The notes beneath the pieces are model-generated. The model searched no databases. It saw only the letters and a list, made by a program, of their open reading frames with translations, and was not told where the DNA came from. From JANWKQ01 sp964624635 (GTDB taxonomy: Bacteria > Bacteroidota > Bacteroidia > CAIKAF01): a stretch of DNA of 64,000 nucleotides. Position numbers and translations under genes: made by a program. Location: assembly GCA_964624635.1 (NCBI GenBank), contig CAZUXM010000005.1, forward strand, positions 1-64,000, written 5' to 3'. Position 1 is the stretch's first letter; every line of letters starts with the position of its first letter. This document shows, in pieces, positions 8,166 to 16,208 of this stretch.

Positions 8166-8915
8166 TCAGGAACGGACAATTGTTTCAAATTCGGCTATTT
8201 TGTTTTTTGACAACTTAGCCTCAATATTATTTTTCATTTTTATCTCCAGTTTTGATTTGGAGTAGTTAACCATATGATCAAGGTGAATTAACCAGGATTT
8301 ATGTGTTCTGATAAATTTTTTACAACTTTCTAATAAACCCTCGTAATGTTTTAAATTCCTGCTCACCAGATATTGCTCATTAGATGCAGTATATATACAA
8401 CAATAAGATTCTTGTGCTTCAATGGCAACAATATCATCAACCAGTATCGCCATTCTTGATCCCTGATGTGTAATAACCAGTTTTTTTACCTGAGGTGTTT
8501 GTAAACTTTCTACCAGTACTTTGTAACTTTCAAACTGGTTTTTAATTCTTACTTTTTCAGATAACTTATCTATGGCTGCTTTTAATCGTGTAGTGTCAAC
8601 GGGTTTAAGTAAATAATCAACTGCCGAAAGTTCAAATGCTTTTATGGCATAAGAGTCGTAAGCTGTAACAAATATGATATCAAAATTTACTTCGTCAAAA
8701 AATGATACAATTTCATATCCGGCATATTCCGGCATTTCAATATCTAGAAAAATTGCATCCGGTTGGTGGAGCTTGATGGATACTACCGCTTCTTTAACGT
8801 TAGTGCACATATCCACAATTTCTACTTCGGGAAACAAACGTGACAATAAACCAGAAAGTACATTTCTGGCACTTTGCTCATCATCAACTAATATTACCCG
8901 TATTTTATTTTCCAT
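8166..8915 (-). CDS. LytTR-family response regulator
   Basis: 249 residues: receiver domain (about 5-120) with acidic pair Asp11-Asp12, phospho-acceptor Asp58 in IFLDIEMP, a conserved TAYD, and Lys in LLKPVD; then a LytTR DNA-binding domain (about 145-245). It would be phosphorylated by the kinase encoded 73 bases upstream on the same strand and act as a transcription factor. The order kinase then regulator is the usual one for LytS/LytR-type pairs in this phylum. Confidence 0.93.
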   Translation of the reverse strand: MENKIRVILVDDEQSARNVLSGLLSRLFPEVEIVDMCTNVKEAVVSIKLHQPDAIFLDIEMPEYAGYEIVSFFDEVNFDIIFVTAYDSYAIKAFELSAVDYLLKPVDTTRLKAAIDKLSEKVRIKNQFESYKVLVESLQTPQVKKLVITHQGSRMAILVDDIVAIEAQESYCCIYTASNEQYLVSRNLKHYEGLLESCKKFIRTHKSWLIHLDHMVNYSKSKLEIKMKNNIEAKLSKNKIAEFETIVRS

Positions 8916-8988
8916 GTATCAAAAGTATCAACTAACCTTATATATATGTATTGATTTTTACCAACGTCGTATTTATTTTATAAAACGT

Positions 8989-11874
8989 TTAATATTTAGG
9001 TTTAAATGGTAACCGTAAAATTACTTTAGTTCCTGTTGAGGTATCATTCTCATACATGTCTTCATACTCAACTCCCAGGGCCGATTTATATAGGTCTTGC
9101 ATAATTTCAAAGCGGCTTTTAATGGCTTGCACTGAAAATGATTCATGGGCTTTGTTTTGGCGTTCTTTTATTTCCCTTGCCTTATTTCGTCCAACTCCAT
9201 TATCAATAATTGTGCAAGTAAGTACATCAGTTTGCTCAAAAACAATCGTGAGTTCTTTTTGTCCGGATTTATGTAACAACCCATGTTTAATAGCATTTTC
9301 AACAAATGGTTGAACTAACATAGGAGGAACTTCAATTTCTTCAATATTTATTTTTTCGATTCGATATTTAAACTCATCCTGAAAACGAAGTTTTTCCAAT
9401 TCAAGATATACACTTAATAGTTTAATTTCATCTTCAAAATCAATAAAATCTTTATCTGAATAGTTGAGTGTTTGCCTAACAAGATCAGAAAATTTTACGA
9501 TATAATCATACGATTTTTCGGTTTCCTGTCGCAATACCAAATCCTGAATTGAATTTAAAGAGTTGAAAATAAAATGAGGATTCATTTGTGATTTAAGAGC
9601 CGTTAGCCTCGAACTTATTAACTCATTTTTTTGTTTATTCTTGCGTTCTATTCGGGTTAGTTGCCATTTATATATAAAGAACACTATAACGAGAATCACT
9701 ATTACAATTAATATATAGAACCACCATCTTTGCCAAACCGGAGGTATAACCGTATATTCAAAGCTAATTACTTCGCTGCTTATATTATTTTCATTAAGAG
9801 CTCTTAACTCAAATGTATATTTACCCGGACTTAGTGATTTGTATCGTACATGATTTTGTTCATACGATGTGGTGTCCCAATCATCCGACCTGCCTTTTAA
9901 ACGATATACATATTGCAGTTTTCCTTTATGCTGATAAGCACCGGAGCTAAAAAATACTTCGAAAGGTTGGTAGTATTTTCCTGAATGTATAAACTGAGAA
10001 GGTGTATATATTTCGTTTTCTATTTTAATGGCTGTTATATTTACAGTGGGTACTGTTGAATTATTATTTACATCTGACAATAAAAATTGTTGCAATCCTT
10101 TTTGGGTAACAATACTGATTAATTCATTTTTATACTCCAAATCAATAATATAATTGGAATGCAAGCCATGGGATATATTTATTGATTGAATGGTACCTTT
10201 ATGTATGTCATATATTTGTAATCCTTGCTCATGTGTTATAAATAAATAAGGCTCTCTAATAAGTATTCTTCTTATTTGTTTTCCGGTGAGCCCATTAGTT
10301 GTTGTAAGGTATTTGGTAATTTTTTGATTTTCAATTTCAATAATACCATTTTCTGCGGTAGCAATCCAAATTCGCTTATCATAGCCGTCAATATCAATGG
10401 GAAATGTACCATAAGTGGTGAGTTTTTCAGATATTCCCTGATGGTTAATTCTGTATAAACCAATGGGGCTAATAATCCATGAACTAGAATCTGCCAAATG
10501 GTAGTATAATCTGCTAATTCTTCGGTTAAATGTTAACTTATTGTTTAATGAGGTAGAATTTATAATACCAATAGAAGATCCAAGTGTGTAGTTATTATTC
10601 CCTGTATGAAAAATTTCTTTTACTGAACCTGTATTTTTTATTTCCTTATATACTTGTTGTGTTGTAATGTTATAAAATCCTAATCCGTTATTATATTCAA
10701 ATACCAAGGCATTTTCATTGCTAAAGTATTTAAGGACGTTTATTTTTTTGCCTAAATCAGTTATCAGGTATCTAAATTCTCCCTTAGTGTTTTTTTCAAT
10801 TATACATCCTGATTCGCATCCTATATATAGATTCCCTATATCGTCCGTTGTTATTTCGGTTAATATCTCATTTTTTAAAATGTTATTATTTTGGTAGCTG
10901 TAAATGTTTGGGTTGGGTATATATATCAATCCTTTTCCAAGGGTAGAGAACCAGTAGTTTCCTTCTCTGTCTTCAAGAAATCCAGAAATAAAAAAGGAGG
11001 AAAATATTTTATTCCCATTAAACATTTGTTTTCCCCATGGATAAAAGACATATATCCCTCCAGCTCTTGTTGGAAACCATAATAAACCGTTTTCAGATAC
11101 ATAAATGTTGCGGGCAATTACATTTTGTGGAATTTTGCTTAAATCAAGTGGAATTTTGGAGTATGACTTATTGCTGTTTATATAAAGTATAAATTCATTG
11201 TATGGTTGCAGGTAAATATTTTTGCCATTACTATATGGTAAAAACCCTTTGTTGATTTTCGAATCAACTACATAATTTTCAAGTTTACCATTTGAAAGAT
11301 ATTGAATAAAATTTCCATACGAATTGCCTATTAAGTTTTTGCCGTCCGGTGTTGTTATTCCTGCTGAAGAAGATGCAGGTGCATTTTTTGAATTATATAT
11401 TAAATTGATTTGTAATGACGAATTAATTTGAAAAAAGTGCTTACCACAAACGGTCAGCCGATTTTGTTCATCAAAAAATATACTTTGCTCAATATTATGT
11501 AATGAATCCGGAATGGTAAAGTAGAGAATAAGTGAATCGTTTCGAATAGTAAATATTTCCCCACCCAAACTAAAACAAAAAATATTGCCTAAATTATCTT
11601 TAGTTAATCCAAACAGAGATTTTGTTCCGGTTCCGGTATTGGAGATATGGCGGAAGGTGTACCCATCATATTTAACTAGGTCGCGGTTAGTTGAAAGCCA
11701 AATATATCCTTGTTTATCTTGGATAATACTGTAAATATCCATATCAGCCAATTCTTCTTCACCAATACGAGAATAGGAGGGTTCCTGAGAAAACAGAGGA
11801 GTATATATAAGTGTACTAAAACCTATTACCACCAGAAACTTAACCAAAATTGAATATGTTGCTTTTATACTCAA
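8989..11874 (-). CDS. Two-component regulator propeller sensor kinase (LytS/YehU-like)
   Basis: 961 residues. Signal peptide (1-30), a long periplasmic region of two-component-regulator propeller blades (motifs such as DKQGYIWLSTNRDLVKYDG), a Y_Y_Y domain (about 640-710, YRLKG...SPGKYTFEL), one transmembrane helix (717-737), a short linker helix, then the PF06580-type kinase domain with phospho-acceptor His767 in QMNPHFIFNSL and an ATPase domain with VENAIKHG and DNGVGRNK. It is a membrane sensor, in related systems often for glycans or envelope signals. The start appears to be TTG at 11874: no in-frame Met precedes the signal peptide. Its partner is the LytTR regulator immediately downstream. 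Confidence 0.93.
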   Translation of the reverse strand: MSIKATYSILVKFLVVIGFSTLIYTPLFSQEPSYSRIGEEELADMDIYSIIQDKQGYIWLSTNRDLVKYDGYTFRHISNTGTGTKSLFGLTKDNLGNIFCFSLGGEIFTIRNDSLILYFTIPDSLHNIEQSIFFDEQNRLTVCGKHFFQINSSLQINLIYNSKNAPASSSAGITTPDGKNLIGNSYGNFIQYLSNGKLENYVVDSKINKGFLPYSNGKNIYLQPYNEFILYINSNKSYSKIPLDLSKIPQNVIARNIYVSENGLLWFPTRAGGIYVFYPWGKQMFNGNKIFSSFFISGFLEDREGNYWFSTLGKGLIYIPNPNIYSYQNNNILKNEILTEITTDDIGNLYIGCESGCIIEKNTKGEFRYLITDLGKKINVLKYFSNENALVFEYNNGLGFYNITTQQVYKEIKNTGSVKEIFHTGNNNYTLGSSIGIINSTSLNNKLTFNRRISRLYYHLADSSSWIISPIGLYRINHQGISEKLTTYGTFPIDIDGYDKRIWIATAENGIIEIENQKITKYLTTTNGLTGKQIRRILIREPYLFITHEQGLQIYDIHKGTIQSINISHGLHSNYIIDLEYKNELISIVTQKGLQQFLLSDVNNNSTVPTVNITAIKIENEIYTPSQFIHSGKYYQPFEVFFSSGAYQHKGKLQYVYRLKGRSDDWDTTSYEQNHVRYKSLSPGKYTFELRALNENNISSEVISFEYTVIPPVWQRWWFYILIVIVILVIVFFIYKWQLTRIERKNKQKNELISSRLTALKSQMNPHFIFNSLNSIQDLVLRQETEKSYDYIVKFSDLVRQTLNYSDKDFIDFEDEIKLLSVYLELEKLRFQDEFKYRIEKINIEEIEVPPMLVQPFVENAIKHGLLHKSGQKELTIVFEQTDVLTCTIIDNGVGRNKAREIKERQNKAHESFSVQAIKSRFEIMQDLYKSALGVEYEDMYENDTSTGTKVILRLPFKPKY

Positions 11875-11907
11875 AACATGGCAATTTATGATTATTCTTG
11901 TTTATAC

Positions 11908-12063
11908 ACTAGCGGCCCCGGGTGAAGCGGCATCCTTTTTTTAGTAGCGGTTGTAAATTGCTTTACGTTAGCTTCACCCACGACTTAAGTTGTGGGACAA
12001 GCTAACAACTCATATTTATACTAGCAACTAAAAAAAGATACAGCGAAACACGGGGAAAGCCGC
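11908..12063. repeat. REP-like inverted repeat pair, copy 1
   Basis: GC-rich flanks containing AGCGG...GAAGCGGCATC (from 11911) and GATACAGCG...GGGGAAAGCCGC (ending 12062) are in inverted orientation. Inside them lies a perfect 11-bp stem CTTTTTTTAGT (11935-11945) with ACTAAAAAAAG (12027-12037). A second hairpin is nested within: GTTAGCTT (11967-11974)/AAGCTAAC (11999-12006), with CCCAC/GTGGG arms around a CTTAAG centre. The layout resembles the element at 55967-56117. It occupies the space between the kinase start and carA, genes that are divergently transcribed. Confidence 0.65.
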
Positions 12064-12121
12064 CCAAAATATACTCTTATCAGCAGTTATTAACATGAAC
12101 GCTAAATCAGCCACCAATTAT

Positions 12122-12129
12122 TAACTTTG
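12122..12129 (+). promoter_or_regulatory. Candidate -7 element of carA
   Basis: TAACTTTG matches TAnnTTTG and lies 29 bases before the carA ATG. No TTG occurs 19 bases upstream, so only the -7 half is supported. Confidence 0.4.
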
Positions 12130-12158
12130 TATCCTGAAATTTTGATAAACCACGTTCG

Positions 12159-13259
12159 ATGCAATTTCAGATAAAAGCACCGGCTTTATTAGTACTTGAA
12201 GACGGAACAGTATTTACAGGCCGTGCCTGCGGCAAAACAGGAACCACCACCGGTGAGATAGCTTTTAATACAAGTATGACCGGTTACCAGGAAATTTTTT
12301 CGGACCCCTCCTATTACGGACAGATTATTGTGATGTGTACTTCGCATATTGGTAATTATGGGGTGAAAAAAAATGAAGTGGAATCCAATTCACTCAAAAT
12401 TAACGGCATGGTTTGTAAATCATTCGCCGAATTTCCTTCACGTAAAGGAGGAGATGGTTCATTACAGCAGGATTTTGAAAATAATAATATGGTTGGTATT
12501 TCAGATGTAGATACCCGTGCTTTGGTTCGCCATATTCGCCATAAAGGTGCTATGAATGCTATTATCTCCAGCGAAATTTTGGATGTAGATCAATTAAAAG
12601 CTCAGCTTAAAAAAGTTCCAAGTATGAAGGGGCTTGAGCTAAGTTCAAAAGTTTGTACCAAAGAGCCTTATTTTTATGGGAATGAAAATGCAAAATATAA
12701 AGTAGCAGTACTTGATTTAGGTACCAAACAAAATATTTTACGTTGTTTAGCTGAACGTGATTGTTATTGTCAGGTTTTTCCTATGGATACTTCTGTGGAA
12801 GAGATGGAAAAATGGAAACCAGATGGGTATATGATTACCAACGGACCCGGTGATCCTGAAACTATGACAGGAGTAATTGCTACCGTAAAAAAATTAGTGG
12901 ATACCAATAAAAAAGTTTTTGGTATTTGTTTAGGTCATCAGGTATTAAGCTGGGCGATGGGGGTTCCTACTTATAAAATGTTTAACGGACNNNNNNNNNN
13001 NNNNNNNNNTCCTGTAAAAAACTTATTGACGGGAAAAGGGGAGATTACTCCACAAAACCATGGTTTCGTATCAGACGAAAAAGCCATTAGCAAAAATGAT
13101 TTGGTAGAGGTAACTCATCAACATTTAAATGATAAAACAGTTGCAGGTATTCGAGTAAAAGGGAAACCTGTATTTTCTGTTCAATACCATCCTGAAGCAT
13201 CCGCAGGCCCACATGACAGCAGGTACTTGTTTGATGATTTTGTGAAGATGCTGGGATAG
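12159..13259 (+). CDS. carA: Carbamoyl-phosphate synthase small subunit
   Basis: Glutaminase subunit that supplies ammonia for carbamoyl phosphate (pyrimidine and arginine synthesis). 366 codons including 19 Ns. The N-terminal CPSase small domain starts with ALLVLEDGTVFTGRACG and contains NTSMTGYQE; the class I glutamine amidotransferase domain has its nucleophile Cys257 in GICLGHQ and the His344/Glu346 pair in QYHPEAS. The 19-base gap (12991-13009) falls in the region just before PVKN and keeps the frame. The large subunit carB is not in the window, so the genes are not adjacent here. The next gene starts one base after the carA stop. Confidence 0.95.
   Translation: MQFQIKAPALLVLEDGTVFTGRACGKTGTTTGEIAFNTSMTGYQEIFSDPSYYGQIIVMCTSHIGNYGVKKNEVESNSLKINGMVCKSFAEFPSRKGGDGSLQQDFENNNMVGISDVDTRALVRHIRHKGAMNAIISSEILDVDQLKAQLKKVPSMKGLELSSKVCTKEPYFYGNENAKYKVAVLDLGTKQNILRCLAERDCYCQVFPMDTSVEEMEKWKPDGYMITNGPGDPETMTGVIATVKKLVDTNKKVFGICLGHQVLSWAMGVPTYKMFNGXXXXXXXPVKNLLTGKGEITPQNHGFVSDEKAISKNDLVEVTHQHLNDKTVAGIRVKGKPVFSVQYHPEASAGPHDSRYLFDDFVKMLG
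12991..13009. other. Assembly gap (19 N)
   Basis: Nineteen Ns inside carA. The frame is the same on both sides. Confidence 0.95.
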
Positions 13260-13260
13260 T

Positions 13261-14388
13261 ATGAAGGATTTTAATAGTGATCAGCTTACTGAATCCTTTA
13301 AAGAGATTTTAAGTGAAAACTATTCTAAAGAATCTATTCCTGCTCCTAATATTTTTCAATTGTCTGGATTTTCTCATTATGAGGATGTATGTAGTAACAT
13401 GTATGCATTTTATCTTGACCCTGATAATTCTCATGGATTTAAAGATTTATTTTTAGTTTCATTATTGGAAGTAATAAGCTCCAAAGGTGTTATTGATTTT
13501 GTTATTGATACCTGTAAAGTACAGAGGGAGCACATGACCGAAAAAGGTGGATTTATCGACTTGTTAGTTTACGAAAAAAGTGGTTTGTCCGATACAATTC
13601 AAGCAGCAATAATTATTGAAAATAAGTTAAGGGCGCCATTAAACAATGATTTGGATGATTATTACGATAGCATTCATATTGATCCTGATACAAACAAAAT
13701 AGGAATATTACTTACATTAAATCCAGATAATCCTAAAAAATATACAAAGAAAAATTTTATAAACATTACACATAAAGAATGGATAACATCAATAAAATCG
13801 AACTTGGGAGATTATTTAATTTTTGCCAATGAAAAATCTCTTATTTATTTAAAGGATTTTATACAAAACATAGAAAGTATGTCCGAATCAAAAGAAATGC
13901 CTGAAAGTGTTAAGTTTTATTTTGAAAATGGTCCCCAAATTAAAGAACTGTTAGAACTTAAATCAAACTTAGAATATAGACTAATAGATTATGTTTCAAC
14001 AGCTCTTGTAGGAAGTGATTGGACTAAAACCAGGAGTAATCCCGGATCAATTACAATTACATACAAAAAGGAATACTTAGTAGGATACGTTTTTTATAAT
14101 GAGATATTTGATAAGAAACTGTTTAAAATTGACATTTGGATACAAGGGAAAAACGAAATTTCTAATTGGAGGATGACAGATTTAGATAGTCTACGTAAAA
14201 AATATCCAACTATACACTTCTATGATCATACTAAAACCAATGTTACCTGGTTTAAGATTGCATCAAGCCAATATGATAATCTTACTTTAAATGAAGTGAA
14301 GATTTTTGGAGACTTAGTCTTAGATAAACTAAAAAATGATTACTCGGCTTTTGCGGAAGAGGTAAACAATATTCTTGAACAAGCTTAA
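13261..14388 (+). CDS. PD-(D/E)XK nuclease superfamily protein
   Basis: 375 residues. A core of the pattern GFIDLLVYE...IIIENKLRA (residues about 100-125) matches the PD-(D/E)XK nuclease fold: the acidic residue at the start of one strand and E-x-K in the next, as in the PDDEXK_4 group. The N-terminal part has an SxYxDVCSNM-like helical segment common in that group. The C-terminal 150 residues are unassigned. It starts one base after carA, so it shares that transcript, and its stop overlaps the stop of the convergent gene. The biological role is unknown: lone PDDEXK_4 proteins are seen in accessory and defence settings, but no partner methylase or helicase is present. Confidence 0.7.
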   Translation: MKDFNSDQLTESFKEILSENYSKESIPAPNIFQLSGFSHYEDVCSNMYAFYLDPDNSHGFKDLFLVSLLEVISSKGVIDFVIDTCKVQREHMTEKGGFIDLLVYEKSGLSDTIQAAIIIENKLRAPLNNDLDDYYDSIHIDPDTNKIGILLTLNPDNPKKYTKKNFINITHKEWITSIKSNLGDYLIFANEKSLIYLKDFIQNIESMSESKEMPESVKFYFENGPQIKELLELKSNLEYRLIDYVSTALVGSDWTKTRSNPGSITITYKKEYLVGYVFYNEIFDKKLFKIDIWIQGKNEISNWRMTDLDSLRKKYPTIHFYDHTKTNVTWFKIASSQYDNLTLNEVKIFGDLVLDKLKNDYSAFAEEVNNILEQA

Positions 14389-15074
14389 TCCGTTCCGTCT
14401 GCTTGAAACATAAACCCCATGCGTTTACCAGTAGTTTGTTTGAGCAATTCACTATTGTAATATAGCTCACCAATACTTACTTGTTTTACCTGATCGTATT
14501 GTGGAGTAAGCAGGTCGAAATCAATGGCGTATAAAATAGATGATTCGATAATGGCTTTAGAAGCTCCCTTATCCATTTTTTTAATGCCAAAATCATTGTA
14601 CAGAAATCCCAGCTGGCGTTTGCCTTCTACAAAAAAGTCTTGTTCTTTATTAATGAAAATTCTGGCAATTAAATATCCATAATCGTTTTCACGGTTGTAG
14701 CGGAATGAGTCAGTAAGGAAATTATATACATTAATAACAGAACAATAGGCTCTGTCTTCATCTTGCTTTATATAAGGCATATTCCATATATAATGGCTCT
14801 TATCAAAAAGGAAAATGTTACTATGATGGTGGAAAATAAGCGTATCACCTGCAAATGATAGAGATGCTTCATGATCCCCTTTTTCTTCATAATTAAAATG
14901 AAGTTTGGTATCAGTTTTATTTACATTTTCTTTTAGATCGTGATTAATCTCTTGTAAGTTTTCTTTAAATATTTTAAAAATTTCTTTTCCCTGTTTGTAT
15001 ATATTCAGTTTCATGACTGATTTATCAGACAGGGTTTTGATGATTAGATCACGGGCATTAGAAGGTGTACTCAT
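14385..15074 (-). CDS. Conserved hypothetical protein
   Basis: 229 residues, no signal peptide, predicted soluble and cytoplasmic. A hydrophobic, histidine-containing central strand region (TLIFHHHSNIFLFD) is followed by YxSVINVYNFLTDSFRYNR and an RIFINKEQDFFVEGKRQ segment. I do not recognise a domain. It overlaps the upstream DUF2480 gene by four bases (start inside its stop), so the two are translationally coupled and probably act together. Its stop overlaps the stop of the opposite-strand nuclease-like gene. Confidence 0.7.
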   Translation of the reverse strand: MSTPSNARDLIIKTLSDKSVMKLNIYKQGKEIFKIFKENLQEINHDLKENVNKTDTKLHFNYEEKGDHEASLSFAGDTLIFHHHSNIFLFDKSHYIWNMPYIKQDEDRAYCSVINVYNFLTDSFRYNRENDYGYLIARIFINKEQDFFVEGKRQLGFLYNDFGIKKMDKGASKAIIESSILYAIDFDLLTPQYDQVKQVSIGELYYNSELLKQTTGKRMGFMFQADGTD

Positions 15075-15586
15075 ACTTTAGACTTTTTATAAATGGGAAC
15101 AGTACTACATGGCTCGCCATACATTAAACTTTTTACAACAGGTAATAAAAGGTTAGATATTTCCATATATATTCTTTCGGAAATTTCTTTATCACTACAC
15201 CCTTTAATTACCACTCTTTTATCATTATATTCCTGAGGAAGAATTTTTGATTTTATTTCACTCAATAAAGTTTCTTCAATGGCATGTTCCTTGCTGCCAA
15301 AAAATATGTTGGGTGTATATGGACGTGCATGCATGGATACCAGCATATAAGCCCATTTAGGTATGATTGCATCCTCAGAGCAGAACACTGCAATGATTTT
15401 GTCTTTGTATGTTGCCCAGTTGATTTTTTCTAAAGACTGACGAAAATCTTTTTCTTTTAGAATGATTCCTTCATACAAATAATCTTTAATGTCAATTTCA
15501 ATCACTTCTTGATTGGGATACATATCTTCCAAATCAACAGTAATCAATCCACTACCGGCTACTTTATTGATTATTTCCTCTGCCAT
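15071..15586 (-). CDS. DUF2480-family protein
   Basis: 171 residues with the features of DUF2480, a Bacteroidota family of unknown function: the start EIINKVAGSGLITVDLE, a central FCSEDAIIPKWAYML, a conserved KGCSDK and a C-terminal VPIYKK. No signal peptide or membrane segment. It is coupled to the downstream gene through a four-base overlap. The family assignment is from recall of sequence features and is fairly secure. Confidence 0.8.
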   Translation of the reverse strand: MAEEIINKVAGSGLITVDLEDMYPNQEVIEIDIKDYLYEGIILKEKDFRQSLEKINWATYKDKIIAVFCSEDAIIPKWAYMLVSMHARPYTPNIFFGSKEHAIEETLLSEIKSKILPQEYNDKRVVIKGCSDKEISERIYMEISNLLLPVVKSLMYGEPCSTVPIYKKSKV

Positions 15587-15592
15587 TGTCAG

Positions 15593-15664
15593 AATTCAAA
15601 ATTTGATATTCAAGGTTCAAAGTATTCGCAACTTCTAATATTGAGTTTTGAACTTTGAATTTAA
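15593..15664. repeat. Intergenic repeat, family A, copy 1
   Basis: Starts AATTCAAAATTTGATATT and ends TTTGAACTTTGAATTTAA-like; AATTCAAA and TTTGAATT form the outer arms. The same opening and closing sequences recur at 53737-53814. It fills the space between the YqeY-like gene's stop and the DUF2480 gene. Confidence 0.7.
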
Positions 15665-16114
15665 TTATGATAATAACTTTTTAATCATCTCACTAATTCT
15701 TTTGTTGTCCGCTTTACCTGCTAAACTTTTGGTTGCAACCCCCATTACTTTTCCCATTTCAGCAGGGGAGGAGGCTCCCACCTGAGCAATAGCTGCTTTT
15801 ACTTCTTTTTCTAAATCCTCATCACTCATTTGTGCAGGTAAATACACAGCGATGGCGTCCATTTGAGCTTTTTCTACTTCGGCAAGATCTGTACGATTGT
15901 TTTGAATATATAAATCGTATGATTCCTTACGTGTTTTTACCAGTTTATTTAATAAAGCTATTTCAGCTTCTTTACTCATTTCTTCAGTACCTCCTTTTTC
16001 AGTTTTTGCTAAAAGAATGGCTGATTTAACGGCACGTAATGCTTCCAGTTTTATTTTATCACCACTTTTCATGGCTGATTTGATGTCCTCATTAATGGTT
16101 ACTTCTAAGCTCAT
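15665..16114 (-). CDS. GatB/YqeY domain protein
   Basis: 149 residues from ATG 16114 (MSLEVTINEDIKSAM); a longer frame to 16135 adds seven unlikely residues. It has the typical YqeY pattern: AMKSGDKIKLEALRAVKSAI near the N-terminus, LLNKLVKTRKESYDLY, IAVYLPAQMSDEDLEKEV and the closing GKVMGVATKSLAGKADN. The domain is the tRNA-binding tail of GatB; free-standing YqeY has an unproven role, presumably tRNA related. In many Bacteroidota this gene follows ftsZ directly. Here porP/sprF and a PrsW-like gene lie between. Confidence 0.9.
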   Translation of the reverse strand: MSLEVTINEDIKSAMKSGDKIKLEALRAVKSAILLAKTEKGGTEEMSKEAEIALLNKLVKTRKESYDLYIQNNRTDLAEVEKAQMDAIAVYLPAQMSDEDLEKEVKAAIAQVGASSPAEMGKVMGVATKSLAGKADNKRISEMIKKLLS

Positions 16115-16208
16115 GTGTTTTATATTAATATTCAAAAATACTGTTTATGTATGGTAATTCTAAGTTTTTATCATTTTTTATCTCTGTTGAAGTCTTTATT
16201 TGTACCTA

